A DNA stretch of 64,000 nt from Alteromonas sp. V450 (GCF_001885075.1 NZ_MODU01000004.1:2852001-2916000), one strand, 5' to 3'. Positions 37,434-47,844 are shown, numbered from the stretch's first letter. The notes: generated by a model from the letters alone, not told the origin. Translations and numbers: made by a program.

Positions 37434-37804
37434 TAAATCAAATACACAATTCGTATGTATGAAATAAAACTCATCATTTTAATGAATGACAATTATAGCG
37501 TTTATTTACTGGTCTAATCAGCACTGCTCACCTACATTGAATACTAAAGATTCTGATCAGATATGTACACGATGATAGGCTGTGATAGAGTTACAATCAG
37601 TAAGTTAATAGCCACTATCACTTTTATGAATAATACTGATTTTTCAGAAGCACTTTGCAGCAAGTGGTACAAATTTAACACACAACAGCAGCGTTTAAGC
37701 CAGTAATTTGCGTTAATTAAGACTCAAAAATAAAAGCAACAAGATGCAGATGCGTGGCACAAACAGCAAACCAATGAACCCTACTTCAAAGGATACGATA
37801 TTTC
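37434..37804. other. Gap upstream of the malic enzyme gene
   Basis: AT-rich region of 371 bp. It should hold the promoter of the malic enzyme gene and of the divergent hypothetical gene. I see no open frame, no convincing hairpin and no clear operator. Confidence 0.4.
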
Positions 37805-39043
37805 ATGTCAGACTTTAGACAACGCGCACTCGACTATCACGCTAAGCCTACTCCAGGAAAAATCCGCGTTGAACTTTCTACGCCAGCTGACAGTGTGGAT
37901 GACCTTGCACTTGCCTACAGCCCAGGAGTTGCTGAACCCGTAAGAGAAATTGCCGAAGACCCAGATAATGCATATAAATATACCGCCAAAGGCAATATGG
38001 TTGCTGTTATCAGTAATGGTACTGCAATATTAGGGCTTGGTAATCTAGGCCCCTTGGCATCTAAACCTGTGATGGAAGGGAAGGCACTTTTATTTAAGCG
38101 CTTTGCTGGATTAGACGCGATAGACATAGAGGTCAAACATAGAACGACAGAGGAATTTATTAATACTGTCGCAAATATAGCGGATACATTTGGCGGCATT
38201 AATCTTGAAGATATTAAAGCGCCAGAGTGTTTTGAAATAGAACAAGAGTTGATTAAGCGCTGCAGCATTCCGGTTTTTCATGATGACCAGCACGGCACGG
38301 CCATTGTTACCGCGGCGGGTATGCTAAATGCGTTAGAAATTCAGGGAAAAAACATCGAAAGCGCGAAAATAGTTTGCATGGGAGCGGGTGCAGCAGCGGT
38401 AGCTTGCATGGAGTTACTTATAAAATGCGGTGCGCAACGCGAAAGAATATACATGCTAGATAGAAAAGGGGTTATTCATACTCGTCGCGATGATTTGACC
38501 GAACACAAAAAGCTGTTTGCTAATAATACAGATAAACGCACACTAGAAGATGTTATGGAAGGTGCGGATATTTTTGTAGGTGTGTCTGGTCCAGATTTAC
38601 TTCCGCCAGAAACATTGGCCTTAATGGCCGATAACCCTATTGTTTTTGCTTGCTCAAACCCCGACCCTGAGATTAAACCAGAGCTTGCGCATGAGGTACG
38701 AAAAGATTTAATTATGGCGACAGGCCGCTCAGATTACCCTAATCAAGTCAACAATGTATTGTGTTTCCCCTTTATTTTCCGCGGGGCGTTAGACGTACGG
38801 GCGACCGCTATTAATGATGAGATGAAAGTGGCAGCTGTTGAAGCGTTGCGTGCAATTACGAAAGAAGAGGTGCCCGCAGAAGTACTGGCCGCGAGTAAGA
38901 GTGACAGCTTATGCTTCGGCAAAGATTACATCATTCCGAAACCAATGGATCCTCGTTTGTGTGAACGTATAGCTAGCGCTGTATCAAAAGCGGCAATAGC
39001 GTCTGGAGTAGCCCGTATACCGGAGTCACCAGAACCGCAATAA
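37805..39043 (+). CDS. Malic enzyme, short form
   Basis: Oxidative decarboxylation of malate to pyruvate, giving NAD(P)H. A 412-residue protein made of the malic domain (ALAYSPGVAEP, about 36-46) and the NAD-binding domain (GAGAAAVACMELL, about 197-209). The HDDQHGTAIV and GRSDYPNQVNNVLCFPFIFRGALD motifs are typical of the MaeB/bacterial short branch. It lacks the C-terminal phosphotransacetylase-like domain of E. coli MaeB. Cofactor preference is not certain. Confidence 0.93.
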   Translation: MSDFRQRALDYHAKPTPGKIRVELSTPADSVDDLALAYSPGVAEPVREIAEDPDNAYKYTAKGNMVAVISNGTAILGLGNLGPLASKPVMEGKALLFKRFAGLDAIDIEVKHRTTEEFINTVANIADTFGGINLEDIKAPECFEIEQELIKRCSIPVFHDDQHGTAIVTAAGMLNALEIQGKNIESAKIVCMGAGAAAVACMELLIKCGAQRERIYMLDRKGVIHTRRDDLTEHKKLFANNTDKRTLEDVMEGADIFVGVSGPDLLPPETLALMADNPIVFACSNPDPEIKPELAHEVRKDLIMATGRSDYPNQVNNVLCFPFIFRGALDVRATAINDEMKVAAVEALRAITKEEVPAEVLAASKSDSLCFGKDYIIPKPMDPRLCERIASAVSKAAIASGVARIPESPEPQ

Positions 39044-39062
39044 ACTTCATTAATTACGGTGG

Positions 39063-39103
39063 AAAAGGGCGCGTTTTAATACCTTAATTCGCGCCCTTTT
39101 TTT
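39063..39103. terminator. Bidirectional intrinsic terminator
   Basis: AAAAGGGCGCG, a 16-nt loop, CGCGCCCTTTTTTT. It separates the convergent malic enzyme and metJ genes. Confidence 0.88.
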
Positions 39104-39121
39104 GACAGAATTTAATGATTG

Positions 39122-39451
39122 CTATTCGTCACTCACGTCATTTTCAAAGCTAGGATCAATGCCCATTTCTTCCATTATGCGTCGCGCTTCAGCAGGCACA
39201 CGATTAGGATTGTCTTTGCGAAGGTCATCATCGTTTGGCAAAGGCTGTCCGGTAAACGCATGTAAAAAAGCTTCGCATAACAATTCTGAATTGGTTGCGT
39301 GACGCAGGTTATTTATTTGGCGACGAGTACGCTCATCTGTTAATGCCTTCAACACGTTAATTGGGATAGAAACCGTGACCTTTTTAACTTGCTCACTTTT
39401 TTTACCATGCTCCGCGTAGGGGTGTATGTATTTACCGTTCCATTCTGCCAT
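39122..39451 (-). CDS. metJ: MetJ, methionine repressor
   Basis: Ribbon-helix-helix repressor using S-adenosylmethionine as corepressor. It carries the MetJ core [20 protein letters not shown] and [20 protein letters not shown], and the length (109 aa) is close to E. coli (105). It is divergent from metF, with the Met boxes placed in the shared intergenic region. Confidence 0.97.
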   Translation of the reverse strand: MAEWNGKYIHPYAEHGKKSEQVKKVTVSIPINVLKALTDERTRRQINNLRHATNSELLCEAFLHAFTGQPLPNDDDLRKDNPNRVPAEARRIMEEMGIDPSFENDVSDE

Positions 39452-39539
39452 TTTGCTAACTCGGTCTACTCTTATTTATGTTATGACTGGAAATTCTAAA
39501 CAAGTTGACGAAAAGGTCAATTGAGCAGTGTAAACCTCT

Positions 39540-39591
39540 TGACGTCTAGACATATATTATTTAATTTAGACGTCTAAACGTCTATAAAGAC
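39540..39591. promoter_or_regulatory. Array of Met boxes between metJ and metF
   Basis: Eight-base units related to AGACGTCT. Units are TGACGTCT (39540) and AGACATAT (39548); then AGACGTCT (39568, perfect), AAACGTCT (39576) and ATAAAGAC (39584). Contiguous units fit the cooperative binding of MetJ dimers. It probably represses metF and metJ itself. Confidence 0.88.
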
Positions 39592-39609
39592 ATTACCTCA
39601 TCAGAGTAG

Positions 39610-40503
<894 letters not shown>

Positions 40504-40531
40504 CAATAATTTGCTGCTTATCCATCTGACT

Positions 40532-40552
40532 CACCGGTAACGTTCGCCGGTG
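40532..40552 (+). terminator. Possible terminator of metF
   Basis: CACCGG, a 9-nt loop, CCGGTG followed by only three T. Weak T-run. Confidence 0.4.
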
Positions 40553-40735
40553 TTTGCAGACAGCGTGCCAATGGCGACGAGTCGTTAGCACAGTTGATCA
40601 TTATTCTTTGCTTAGTCTAATAAGCCCAGTTACCATTTCTTAAATAATTTTTTCTACTGCACGTGGTAACAATGGTACCCTCCAATGTTCAAATCGATAA
40701 GCATTAGTCAACGTGGATTCAACGGGAGTGATCAG

Positions 40736-41620
40736 GTGAATTTAGAAAAGGCAAAGGTTATTTATCACAACGTAGCCCCTCAGCTTCGTGACCTTTTCAA
40801 TATTTTTATTAAGCGCTGCCGCGAAGATACCATCACTATTTCGGCAGGTCACCTTGCTTACGTTACTCTGCTGTCTCTCGTTCCTTTTATTATGGTGACC
40901 TTCACTATAATGTCAGCGTTTCCAGCATTTGCATCGGTTAGAAGCAAACTCGAACATTTTATTTTTAATAATTTTGTACCGACAGCAAGTGACGTTGTAC
41001 ACAAGTACATGTCTGACTTTGTTAGTAACGCATCACAGATGAGCGCTATCGGCATTTTGTCTCTACTGGTAGTTGCGCTTCTGCTTATCTCTAACGTTGA
41101 CAAAACGCTTAACCGTATTTGGCGGACGCAAAGCGACCGTCCCATTGTTTATACCTTTGCTATTTATTGGATGGTTATCACACTGGGCCCTATGCTGATG
41201 GGTTCCAGTGTGGTAGTAAGTTCATATCTAACTGGCTTGGCAGCATTTACAGAAGAATATACGCCGGGACTTGGAACATTTTTATTGAGCTTAGTACCAA
41301 GTGGGGCCGCAATGCTCGCGTTTACCATTTTATATATGGTAGTCCCCAACCGCCGTGTTTATGCGCGTCACGCCCTGGCAGGTGCGTTAGTTGCTACTAT
41401 TGCATTTGAGATAACTAAATCTGGTTTTGCCTTATATGTAACAAACTTTCCCTCATACGAACTGATATATGGTGCACTTGCTGTAATACCCATCTTGTTT
41501 TTCTGGGTCTACCTGTCTTGGATAATCGTATTATTCGGCGCTGAATTTACCTGCAGCTTAGGTGAAGCTTTTGAGAACAAAAAAGCAGAAAACGAACCAC
41601 GCAAGGTACCGAAAGAATAA
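40736..41620 (+). CDS. YihY/BrkB-family inner membrane protein
   Basis: A polytopic protein of the YihY (UPF0761) family with about six transmembrane helices. GHLAYVTLLSLVPFIMV is the family start of helix 1. RPIVYTFAIYWMVITLGP and the last helix segment IPILFFWVYLSWIIVLFGAE are conserved. Formerly called RNase BN, but that activity belongs to another protein; function unknown. GTG at 40736 has GGGAG upstream and is preferred; ATG 40685 would add 17 residues without a ribosome site. Confidence 0.88.
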   Translation: MNLEKAKVIYHNVAPQLRDLFNIFIKRCREDTITISAGHLAYVTLLSLVPFIMVTFTIMSAFPAFASVRSKLEHFIFNNFVPTASDVVHKYMSDFVSNASQMSAIGILSLLVVALLLISNVDKTLNRIWRTQSDRPIVYTFAIYWMVITLGPMLMGSSVVVSSYLTGLAAFTEEYTPGLGTFLLSLVPSGAAMLAFTILYMVVPNRRVYARHALAGALVATIAFEITKSGFALYVTNFPSYELIYGALAVIPILFFWVYLSWIIVLFGAEFTCSLGEAFENKKAENEPRKVPKE

Positions 41621-41662
41621 AGTATCAGAAGAAAAAAGAATCTAAAGATTAAGGCATACAAA

Positions 41663-41685
41663 AAAGGGAGCCAACGGCTCCCTTT
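41663..41685. terminator. Bidirectional intrinsic terminator
   Basis: AAAGGGAGCC, loop AAC, GGCTCCCTTT. The better T-run is on the minus strand, after the lipoprotein gene. Confidence 0.8.
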
Positions 41686-41700
41686 GTGCGTGTCTCGCCG

Positions 41701-42339
41701 CTAATTTTTCATTGAAGCAATAAAAGCGTCTGACTCGGCAATGGCCGAATTCATCTGACGAATAAGTTGAGCCACGTTTGTTTCAATTGTGGATAATTCA
41801 CCCTGCAGTGCCCCTATCGCACTGGCGTTTAAATTATGCTTGAGATACAGCACATTGTCTTGTAGTGCATTTAATACGGGCGGCATTTTACTCTCTGCCT
41901 TACGCATCGCTTTCATAAGAGAGGTATATCTTTGTTGCGTTACTCGTAATTTTGCGGCGCTGTCGCGTTTAAGCTTAGCGTTTTGATATTTATCAAGCTC
42001 TTCTTGCCACTCGTCGAATAAGGCTTCAGCGACCCCCTCTACTTTATTTATACGCGCGGTTACTTCTTCAGAAGCAGCCACGCTGTCTTCGTACTGCCCA
42101 TTAAGACGGTCATAAACGTCTTCTAGCTCTCCGCCATCGAACGCCACTGCTGCGCTGAAAGCTTCAAGTGCTGAGCTAAATTGCTCTTGCGCATCTTCTT
42201 GCGACTCTTTTGCATTCTCCACTCTATCAACTAGGATATCGCGTTTCTCAACGCCCACTTTCTCCCACGCTGCATAATATGCAGATTGGCATCCGGAAAG
42301 CGCGAGCATCGCAATGAATGCTGATGCGATTAATTTCAT
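41701..42339 (-). CDS. DUF2959-type lipoprotein
   Basis: A 212-residue lipoprotein: signal peptide with lipobox LSGC at 14-17. The mature part is almost all helix with long coiled coils (about 35-80, 110-150, 160-205). DUF2959 proteins are widespread in marine gammaproteobacteria and have no known role. It overlaps the small membrane protein gene before it (ATGA), so the two are probably made together. Confidence 0.8.
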   Translation of the reverse strand: MKLIASAFIAMLALSGCQSAYYAAWEKVGVEKRDILVDRVENAKESQEDAQEQFSSALEAFSAAVAFDGGELEDVYDRLNGQYEDSVAASEEVTARINKVEGVAEALFDEWQEELDKYQNAKLKRDSAAKLRVTQQRYTSLMKAMRKAESKMPPVLNALQDNVLYLKHNLNASAIGALQGELSTIETNVAQLIRQMNSAIAESDAFIASMKN

Positions 42340-42578
42340 GCTGTTACTCCACCTCTATAGCGCGCTGCACTAATAATACAAATCAGATGTAAGATAACCC
42401 CTAAAGGCCAGAATACAATAGCTAGAATGACTGTAGCCGCTAGTGCATAACAAACGCCAACCGCGACAAAATAAAACAACGCACCTAAAATTCTCCCTTG
42501 CACCAAGTGCCCGAGTCCCGGAAAAAAACAATTACAAATAGCGGCAATTACGTTACCGCCCGATCCTTGACCTGCCAT
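42336..42578 (-). CDS. Small TM2-like membrane protein
   Basis: An 80-residue protein with a glycine-rich N-terminus, CNCFFPGLGHLVQGR (TM2-like turn), and two hydrophobic helices (about 32-50 and 52-70). It is the first gene of a two-gene unit with the DUF2959 lipoprotein. Function unknown. Confidence 0.75.
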   Translation of the reverse strand: MAGQGSGGNVIAAICNCFFPGLGHLVQGRILGALFYFVAVGVCYALAATVILAIVFWPLGVILHLICIISAARYRGGVTA

Positions 42579-42766
42579 ATAAACATCCTCGCATTTATGA
42601 CTATAATATGATTAGCTAGCACGTAATGACACTTGTTCTATAGTATAAACATGCAACTGTTTTGCTTGTTTTTAGAACATAAATAGCGTTGAAACCGTCA
42701 ACACGCCTAAGTTTTATAACAACAAATTAAACCAAAACAGACACTCACACAACGCGCAGAAACAAA

Positions 42767-43744
42767 ATGAAACGACTTTACCCAGACGTGACCTGCTATA
42801 GAAACGGATTTATTGAAGTCGGAAACGGTCATGCACTTTATTATGAGCAAAGCGGCAATCCCGACGGTATTCCCGTACTGTTCATACATGGCGGGCCGGG
42901 CGCCGGTCTTCCCTCAAACTACAAATGTTTTTTCGATAGCAATAAGTATCATATTATTGGCTATGAACAACGAGGGTGCGGTCGCTCAAAGCCGCTAGCT
43001 GACATTGCTAATAACGACACGTGGCTAAACGTTGATGATATAGAGACACTGCGTGAGCATCTTGGAATCAATAAATTTTTGCTTTTTGGCGGCTCATGGG
43101 GCTCTACGCTGGCACTAGTATATGCGTTACAACACCCTTCCCGAGTTAGCGGATTAATCCTACGCGGCGTATTTCTTGCTCGCCAAGAAGATAGAGAGTG
43201 GTTTCTCTCACCTCACGGTTGTGCAGCGCAGCTCTTTCCAGAGTACTATCAAAAATTTGTCAAAGGCGTGCCGAGTCCGGTCACTGCCAACTCCGTATGT
43301 GACTATTACACTAAAATGGTTCGTTCAACGAACGAGTTACAGCGTCATGGCGCATTAAAACGATGGTATCAGTGGGAAGAACGCTTATCGCGCTTAACTC
43401 TACCTCCTGGTATCGGCGATTGTACAACGAACTACCCTATGCATTTGGTCACATGCCTTGCAACATTAGAGTGCCATTTTCTGTCTAATAAGTGCTTTTT
43501 AGAAGAAAACTATATCCTTGAAAATATTCAAAAAATCAGCCATATTCCAGGCACTATAATCCATGGTCGCTACGATATGATTTGTAAAACAGAAGCCGCT
43601 GAGGCGTTACATAAACAATGGCCCCAAAGCCAACTTCAAATCATTCCAGATGCGGGCCATAGTACATCTGAACCCAGTATAGGTTATGCCCTATGTAGGG
43701 CGACACGCGATATGTCTCGCTTTCTTCAGGAGTGTTCATCGTGA
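42767..43744 (+). CDS. pip: Proline iminopeptidase (alpha/beta hydrolase)
   Basis: Serine peptidase of family S33 that removes N-terminal proline. The oxyanion segment FIHGGPGAG (about 39-47), the nucleophile elbow GGSWGS (about 108-113), the acid in HGRYDMIC and the His in PDAGHSTSEP are in place. It has the usual length (325 aa). It overlaps the dtd start (GTGA). Confidence 0.93.
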   Translation: MKRLYPDVTCYRNGFIEVGNGHALYYEQSGNPDGIPVLFIHGGPGAGLPSNYKCFFDSNKYHIIGYEQRGCGRSKPLADIANNDTWLNVDDIETLREHLGINKFLLFGGSWGSTLALVYALQHPSRVSGLILRGVFLARQEDREWFLSPHGCAAQLFPEYYQKFVKGVPSPVTANSVCDYYTKMVRSTNELQRHGALKRWYQWEERLSRLTLPPGIGDCTTNYPMHLVTCLATLECHFLSNKCFLEENYILENIQKISHIPGTIIHGRYDMICKTEAAEALHKQWPQSQLQIIPDAGHSTSEPSIGYALCRATRDMSRFLQECSS

Positions 43745-44178
43745 TTGCAGTTATACAACGTGTTATTAATGCAAACGTGAGTATTAAAGGCGAAATTGTA
43801 GGCGAAATAGGCAAGGGCATGCTGGTACTTTTAGGCGTTGAAAAAAACGATGGCGACGCTGAAATTGAAAAACTGGCAAACAAACTATGCCGCTACCGAA
43901 TTTTCAATGATGAAAACGGGAAAATGAATCTCAATATAGAGCAAGTGGGTGGTGATATGTTAGTGGTATCACAGTTTACGTTGGTGGCGGATACACAAAA
44001 GGGTAATCGCCCTGGTTTTTCTCATGGTGCAAGCCCTGAACACGGTGAAGCGATTTATCAGAAATTCGTAGCGGCACTTAAAAAGAAAGACGTAAACGTG
44101 GCGACAGGCAGATTTGGTGCTGACATGCAAGTAGGTCTAATAAACGACGGTCCGGTGACGTTTCAATTTCAGGTGTAG
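43741..44178 (+). CDS. dtd: D-aminoacyl-tRNA deacylase
   Basis: Removes D-amino acids from tRNA. The catalytic-site signatures SQFTLVAD (about 77-84) and the Gly-cisPro motif region NDGPVTF (near 137-143) are present; product 145 aa. Start GTG 43741, with CAGGAG upstream, overlapping the pip stop. The conserved N-terminus MIAVIQRV supports it. Confidence 0.96.
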   Translation: MIAVIQRVINANVSIKGEIVGEIGKGMLVLLGVEKNDGDAEIEKLANKLCRYRIFNDENGKMNLNIEQVGGDMLVVSQFTLVADTQKGNRPGFSHGASPEHGEAIYQKFVAALKKKDVNVATGRFGADMQVGLINDGPVTFQFQV

Positions 44179-44262
44179 AATTCGCAAAGCAGAATTAAAC
44201 TTGTGCCCTCATTATAGTTACGTTTAAATACCCATTCACTTTTTAAGAAAGGCTGGAACATT

Positions 44263-45177
44263 GTGTACAAGGTAGTCACACCAAAAAGCGATGCCGAATT
44301 TGAAGCTTATTTCCATTTTCGATGGCAGTACCTCCGCCAGCCTTGGAATTTTCCACCGGGATCTGAAAAGGACGAATACGAGCAGGTCGCTGAGCACCGT
44401 ATGGTCACTAATCGCAAGGGCGAAATAGTTGCCTGTGGCAGAGTGCATTTAAATACTGCTGAAGAGGCACAAATTAGGCACATTGCGGTTCATGCTGAAC
44501 ATCAGCGAAAAGGGTTAGGCCAAATGATAATGGCGGCGCTAGAAAATGTCGCTAAAGATTTAGGTGCCGAACGTGCAGTCACAAATAGTCGCGAAATTTC
44601 AATCGACTTCTTTAGTGCGTGTGGCTTTGAAATTGAGCGAGAAGCACCCAACGAATTAGGCATGCTGAAGCGCCAACAGATGGTGAAGAAGTTCACCGAA
44701 AGTAACACGCTTGTTTTACATCCTAAGTGGTGTAAAGCCCTACAAGATACATGGACCGAAACCATCCCTATTACTGAGCATATGGGGATAAAGTTATACC
44801 AGTACACTGGTCGCACGCTTGAAACCCGCGCCTCATTAAACAAAAATATCAATATACACGGCAGCATGTTCGCCGGAAGTATTTTTTCTCTTGCAACACT
44901 TACTGGCTGGGGCATGATTTACCTTCAGTTGAGAGAACGGGGATTAGATGGAGATATTGTTTTGGGAGATGGTGATATCCATTACCATAAACCAATTACG
45001 ATGAAGCCAAGAGCGCTATGCAACATCGAAACCTTATCGGGTAAGTTCTCACCGCTCGAGCAGGACAAAAAAGCACGTTTCGAATTAAGCGTTGCTATCC
45101 TAGACGGCGATACACCTGTTGCAGAGTTTGAGGGCGTGTTCTACGTACTTCCCCCAACTAAACGCGAAGAAGCGTAA
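44263..45177 (+). CDS. GNAT acetyltransferase fused to a hot-dog thioesterase (YiiD/FabY-like)
   Basis: A 304-residue two-domain protein. An N-terminal GNAT fold (about 1-145; acetyl-CoA motif HAEHQRKGLGQMIMAA) is joined to a C-terminal YiiD-type thioesterase-like hot-dog domain (about 150-300; NIHGSMFAGSIFSLATLTGW). E. coli YiiD (FabY) has this order and can start fatty acid synthesis as an acetoacetyl-ACP synthase; whether this protein does so is unproven. GTG start at 44263 with AAAGG upstream. It follows pip-dtd. Confidence 0.85.
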   Translation: MYKVVTPKSDAEFEAYFHFRWQYLRQPWNFPPGSEKDEYEQVAEHRMVTNRKGEIVACGRVHLNTAEEAQIRHIAVHAEHQRKGLGQMIMAALENVAKDLGAERAVTNSREISIDFFSACGFEIEREAPNELGMLKRQQMVKKFTESNTLVLHPKWCKALQDTWTETIPITEHMGIKLYQYTGRTLETRASLNKNINIHGSMFAGSIFSLATLTGWGMIYLQLRERGLDGDIVLGDGDIHYHKPITMKPRALCNIETLSGKFSPLEQDKKARFELSVAILDGDTPVAEFEGVFYVLPPTKREEA

Positions 45178-45222
45178 TACTAAACCATGACTAGTCCTGA
45201 AATAGGTTGACACTTATTTCGG

Positions 45223-46041
45223 TTAAAACGCCCGATGTATTTCATCGGGCGTTTTGTATTTAAGGGCCTGATGTGGCCGCCTACCATTATAGATTGCTAT
45301 TGACTCTGCAACCATCTTTCTCGCTTCTTCTAAATCTCGTGGCTTATGGAGTAAGTATTCATTTTTAAGAATACCGTTTATTCGCTCTGCAAGGGCGTTT
45401 TGATAGCAGTCGTAGCCATCTGTCATCGAGCACTGTACATCATGTTTTCTATGGAGTTTTTGATACTCTTCTGAACAATACTGTATACCTCTGTCTGAGT
45501 GATGCACGAGCTTTTCTTTTGTACTTTTTTGTTTAAGCGCTCGAGTAAATGCTTGCTTTACTGACTGCGTTCGCATGTTATCGTCAACCTGATAGCCCAC
45601 AATCTTCCGCGAATAAGCATCTGTAATGAGACTTACATAACTCTCTCCACTTCGCGTCGGTAAGTACGTGATATCCGCTACCCAAAGCTGATTGGGCTTC
45701 TCTGCTTTGAAACCCGCTTTAATGAGATTAGGGTGACGACGGAACCGATGATGGCTGTTGGTTGTTTTGTGATACGCGCGCTTTGTCGGCACCAATAGCC
45801 GCTTTTCTCTCAGTAAATTAAAGAGATGGTCTCTCCCGATATCCATTTTTTCGAGCGCAAGCAGATACTGTAGTTTCCGAGTGCCGATGCGAGGTTGCAT
45901 CATTCGCTCCTGACGGACGAACTGAATGACTTGACCTTCAAGCGCTTCGCGCTTGAGTGAGCGAGCGCAGTATTGGTAGTAAGCCTGACGAGAAATCTTC
46001 AGGTAACGACAGGCTTTGGCAACGGACACTCCGCCTATCAC
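45223..46041 (-). CDS. IS3-family transposase OrfB (DDE integrase domain)
   Basis: A 272-residue frame with the retroviral-integrase-like catalytic core. The three acids are in WVADITYL, HSDRGIQYCS and NALAERINGILKNE. It overlaps OrfA by ATGA, but the true transposase is made as an OrfA-OrfB fusion after a -1 frameshift (see 46068). The C-terminal codons run into the IS-internal hairpin. Confidence 0.92.
   Translation of the reverse strand: MIGGVSVAKACRYLKISRQAYYQYCARSLKREALEGQVIQFVRQERMMQPRIGTRKLQYLLALEKMDIGRDHLFNLLREKRLLVPTKRAYHKTTNSHHRFRRHPNLIKAGFKAEKPNQLWVADITYLPTRSGESYVSLITDAYSRKIVGYQVDDNMRTQSVKQAFTRALKQKSTKEKLVHHSDRGIQYCSEEYQKLHRKHDVQCSMTDGYDCYQNALAERINGILKNEYLLHKPRDLEEARKMVAESIAIYNGRRPHQALKYKTPDEIHRAF
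45225..45255 (-). terminator. Hairpin at the OrfB stop
   Basis: AAAACGCCCGATG, loop of 5, CATCGGGCGTTTT, spanning the stop codon of OrfB. Likely an IS-borne terminator. Confidence 0.7.
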
Positions 46042-46460
46042 TTTTTCTTGGATGACTTTCTTTTGCGCTTTTTTACAACGCTTACTCCATAGTCACTTTC
46101 AAGGACATTTACAACGGCTTCAAAGAAATCAGCTTTCATTTTTGTATCAGCAAGCTCTTTCTCTAGCGCTTTAATTCGCTGTTCGGGGGTGAGTTCTGCT
46201 TTGGGTTTATCCACGACGTGGCCTCGCGTTAGAAACTTCGGTGTTCCATCCGTCCAATCTAAACGACCGTGCTTACGAAGCCAAACTAAAACAGTTGAGC
46301 AACCTTGTATTCCGTAGTGATCTTGAGCCTGCCTGTAGGTGAACTCGCCTTTTTCAACTTGGTCTACAACAGCCAATTTAAAAGCGAGGGAATAATCACG
46401 TTGAGTTCTTCTGCTATTTGATTTCATTACACTCTCCAAAATAAGTTTGAAAAGTGTCAA
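46038..46460 (-). CDS. IS3-family OrfA (HTH protein)
   Basis: A 140-residue protein with an HTH of the transposase IS3/IS911 type (about 15-75: RDYSLAFKLAVVDQVEKGEF and YGIQGCSTVLVWLRKHGR), a basic C-terminus and a leucine-zipper-like heptad region (about 93-120). It binds the IS ends and supplies the N-terminal half of the transposase. Confidence 0.9.
   Translation of the reverse strand: MTLFKLILESVMKSNSRRTQRDYSLAFKLAVVDQVEKGEFTYRQAQDHYGIQGCSTVLVWLRKHGRLDWTDGTPKFLTRGHVVDKPKAELTPEQRIKALEKELADTKMKADFFEAVVNVLESDYGVSVVKKRKRKSSKKK
46068..46074 (-). promoter_or_regulatory. Programmed -1 frameshift site A6G of the IS
   Basis: Minus-strand AAAAAAG within OrfA's last codons. A -1 shift here continues KKAQKKVIQEKVIGG directly into OrfB, as in other IS3 elements. 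Confidence 0.75.
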
Positions 46461-46487
46461 CGCTATTTAGGATGGGTCACCACATAG

Positions 46488-46516
46488 AAAAAAAGCGCCT
46501 TATAGGCGCTTTTTTT
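46488..46516 (-). terminator. Intrinsic terminator of rpoH
   Basis: AAAAAAAGCGCC, loop of 5, GGCGCTTTTTTT, 15 bp beyond the rpoH stop. The IS inserted 8 bp outside it. Confidence 0.88.
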
Positions 46517-46531
46517 GAATCTAAGGCAGTG

Positions 46532-47386
46532 CTAGGCAATCATAGCCGCTTGCAGCTTTTTCATCGCGTTCTTTTCGATCTGACGAACACGCTCTGCTGA
46601 GACTTGATACTTATCAGCCAAGTCTTGCAAAGTGATCTTGTTGTCAGCTAACCAACGCGTTTCAATTATATCTTGACTGCGTTCATCTAACGTCTTTATT
46701 GCTGAATACAGGCGCTTACTCGCCGCCGTATCCCAATCATTGTTAATGACATCTGTTTCGACATCTGAAGACTTATCTTCAAGGTATTGAACCGGTGCAA
46801 AATTGCCTGTTTCGTCTTCATCGGCAGTCAAATCAAATGCTTGGTCCTGCGAACTCATACGGGCTTCCATCTGAAGCACCTCTTTTGTGCTCACACCCAA
46901 TTCGTTAGCCACCGTTTGCACTTCATCATGGGTAAACCAACCAAGACGCTTTTTGGCCTTACGCAGATTAAAGAAAAGTTTACGCTGCGCTTTTGTTGTA
47001 GCAACTTTAACTATACGCCAATTCTTTAGCACGAACTCGTGTATTTCGGCTTTGATCCAATGCACTGCGAAAGAAACTAAGCGAACCCCTACTGTAGGGT
47101 CAAAACGCTTTACCGCTTTCATCAGACCAATGTTGCCTTCTTGAATTAAATCAGCTTGTGGAAGACCATATCCTGAGTAAGACTTTGCAATGTGCACAAC
47201 AAAGCGAAGGTGTGACATTACCAGCTTTCTAGCGGCCTGTAAGTCTTCGTCTTCGCGAAGGCGCACTGCCAACTCACGCTCTTCCTCAGCGCTAAGCATA
47301 TCAATGCTGCTTACAGCTTGAATGTAGCCTTCGATGCTACCGCTGTGTGGCACTGACAGGGCCATCGATTGCAAATTATTGCTCAT
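46532..47386 (-). CDS. rpoH: RNA polymerase sigma factor RpoH (sigma32)
   Basis: Heat-shock sigma factor; 284 residues as in E. coli. Region 2 contains [19 protein letters not shown] (about 75-93) and the RpoH box region [13 protein letters not shown]; region 4 HTH is [19 protein letters not shown]. The gene lies in the usual order after ftsYEX, but with two EAL-HDOD genes between. Control is probably by a sigma E promoter and by mRNA structure at the start. Confidence 0.97.
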   Translation of the reverse strand: MSNNLQSMALSVPHSGSIEGYIQAVSSIDMLSAEEERELAVRLREDEDLQAARKLVMSHLRFVVHIAKSYSGYGLPQADLIQEGNIGLMKAVKRFDPTVGVRLVSFAVHWIKAEIHEFVLKNWRIVKVATTKAQRKLFFNLRKAKKRLGWFTHDEVQTVANELGVSTKEVLQMEARMSSQDQAFDLTADEDETGNFAPVQYLEDKSSDVETDVINNDWDTAASKRLYSAIKTLDERSQDIIETRWLADNKITLQDLADKYQVSAERVRQIEKNAMKKLQAAMIA

Positions 47387-47844
47387 TATTCACCTCTTTA
47401 ATTACGACTTCATGTTATCAAATTAACACAAGCCGCGCGAGACCAAATTAAGATGTTAGGAACCAACCAATATGTAGGTATAGTGACATTTTCCACAATA
47501 TCAAGACTACAGCAAATAAAAAAAGTTCAAATTCTTACGTAGCTGTAGCATAACGCTGAAATGCCAATACCCAAAATAATAACGTAAAAGTTTACACCAA
47601 CTGTCGATTGTTGGCCTCCAACTAATCGCACAGAGATGAAGCTTAGCGCTTATCCACTCTCTATTCGTGATATAGCGTAACTTTATACCTTGCTTTTGTG
47701 ACAGAAAACTGAAATATATAGATTAAATCAATCGATTTTTGCATTACATCTTTCAACTTTTAATTTTACCCTACAACGTGAAAGTTCGGCCTAGACAAAA
47801 AGTTAAGAAGTAAAGCAAAGGAATGCGTAGCAATGAGGTCATAA
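47387..47844. other. Gap between rpoH and the EAL-HDOD pair
   Basis: About 460 bp of divergent promoter region, AT-rich. On the minus strand a candidate sigma E promoter lies at 47501-47528. No open frame with a ribosome site is supported. Confidence 0.5.
47501..47528 (-). promoter_or_regulatory. Candidate sigma E promoter of rpoH
   Basis: GAACTT, 16 nt and TCTTGA on the minus strand; E. coli rpoH also has a sigma E promoter. Resemblance only. Confidence 0.35.

Larger units (their letters stand above)
45188..46479 (-). mobile_element. IS3-family insertion sequence, apparently intact (1292 bp)
   Basis: Bounded by imperfect 28-bp inverted repeats, both starting TGAC with about 20 of 28 positions matching and identical at the inner GTTGACACTT. 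The flanking 3-bp direct repeat CCA lies at 45185-45187 and 46480-46482, the target duplication. Two overlapping frames encode the transposase. It lies between the FabY-like gene and the rpoH terminator, and breaks no gene. Confidence 0.92.
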
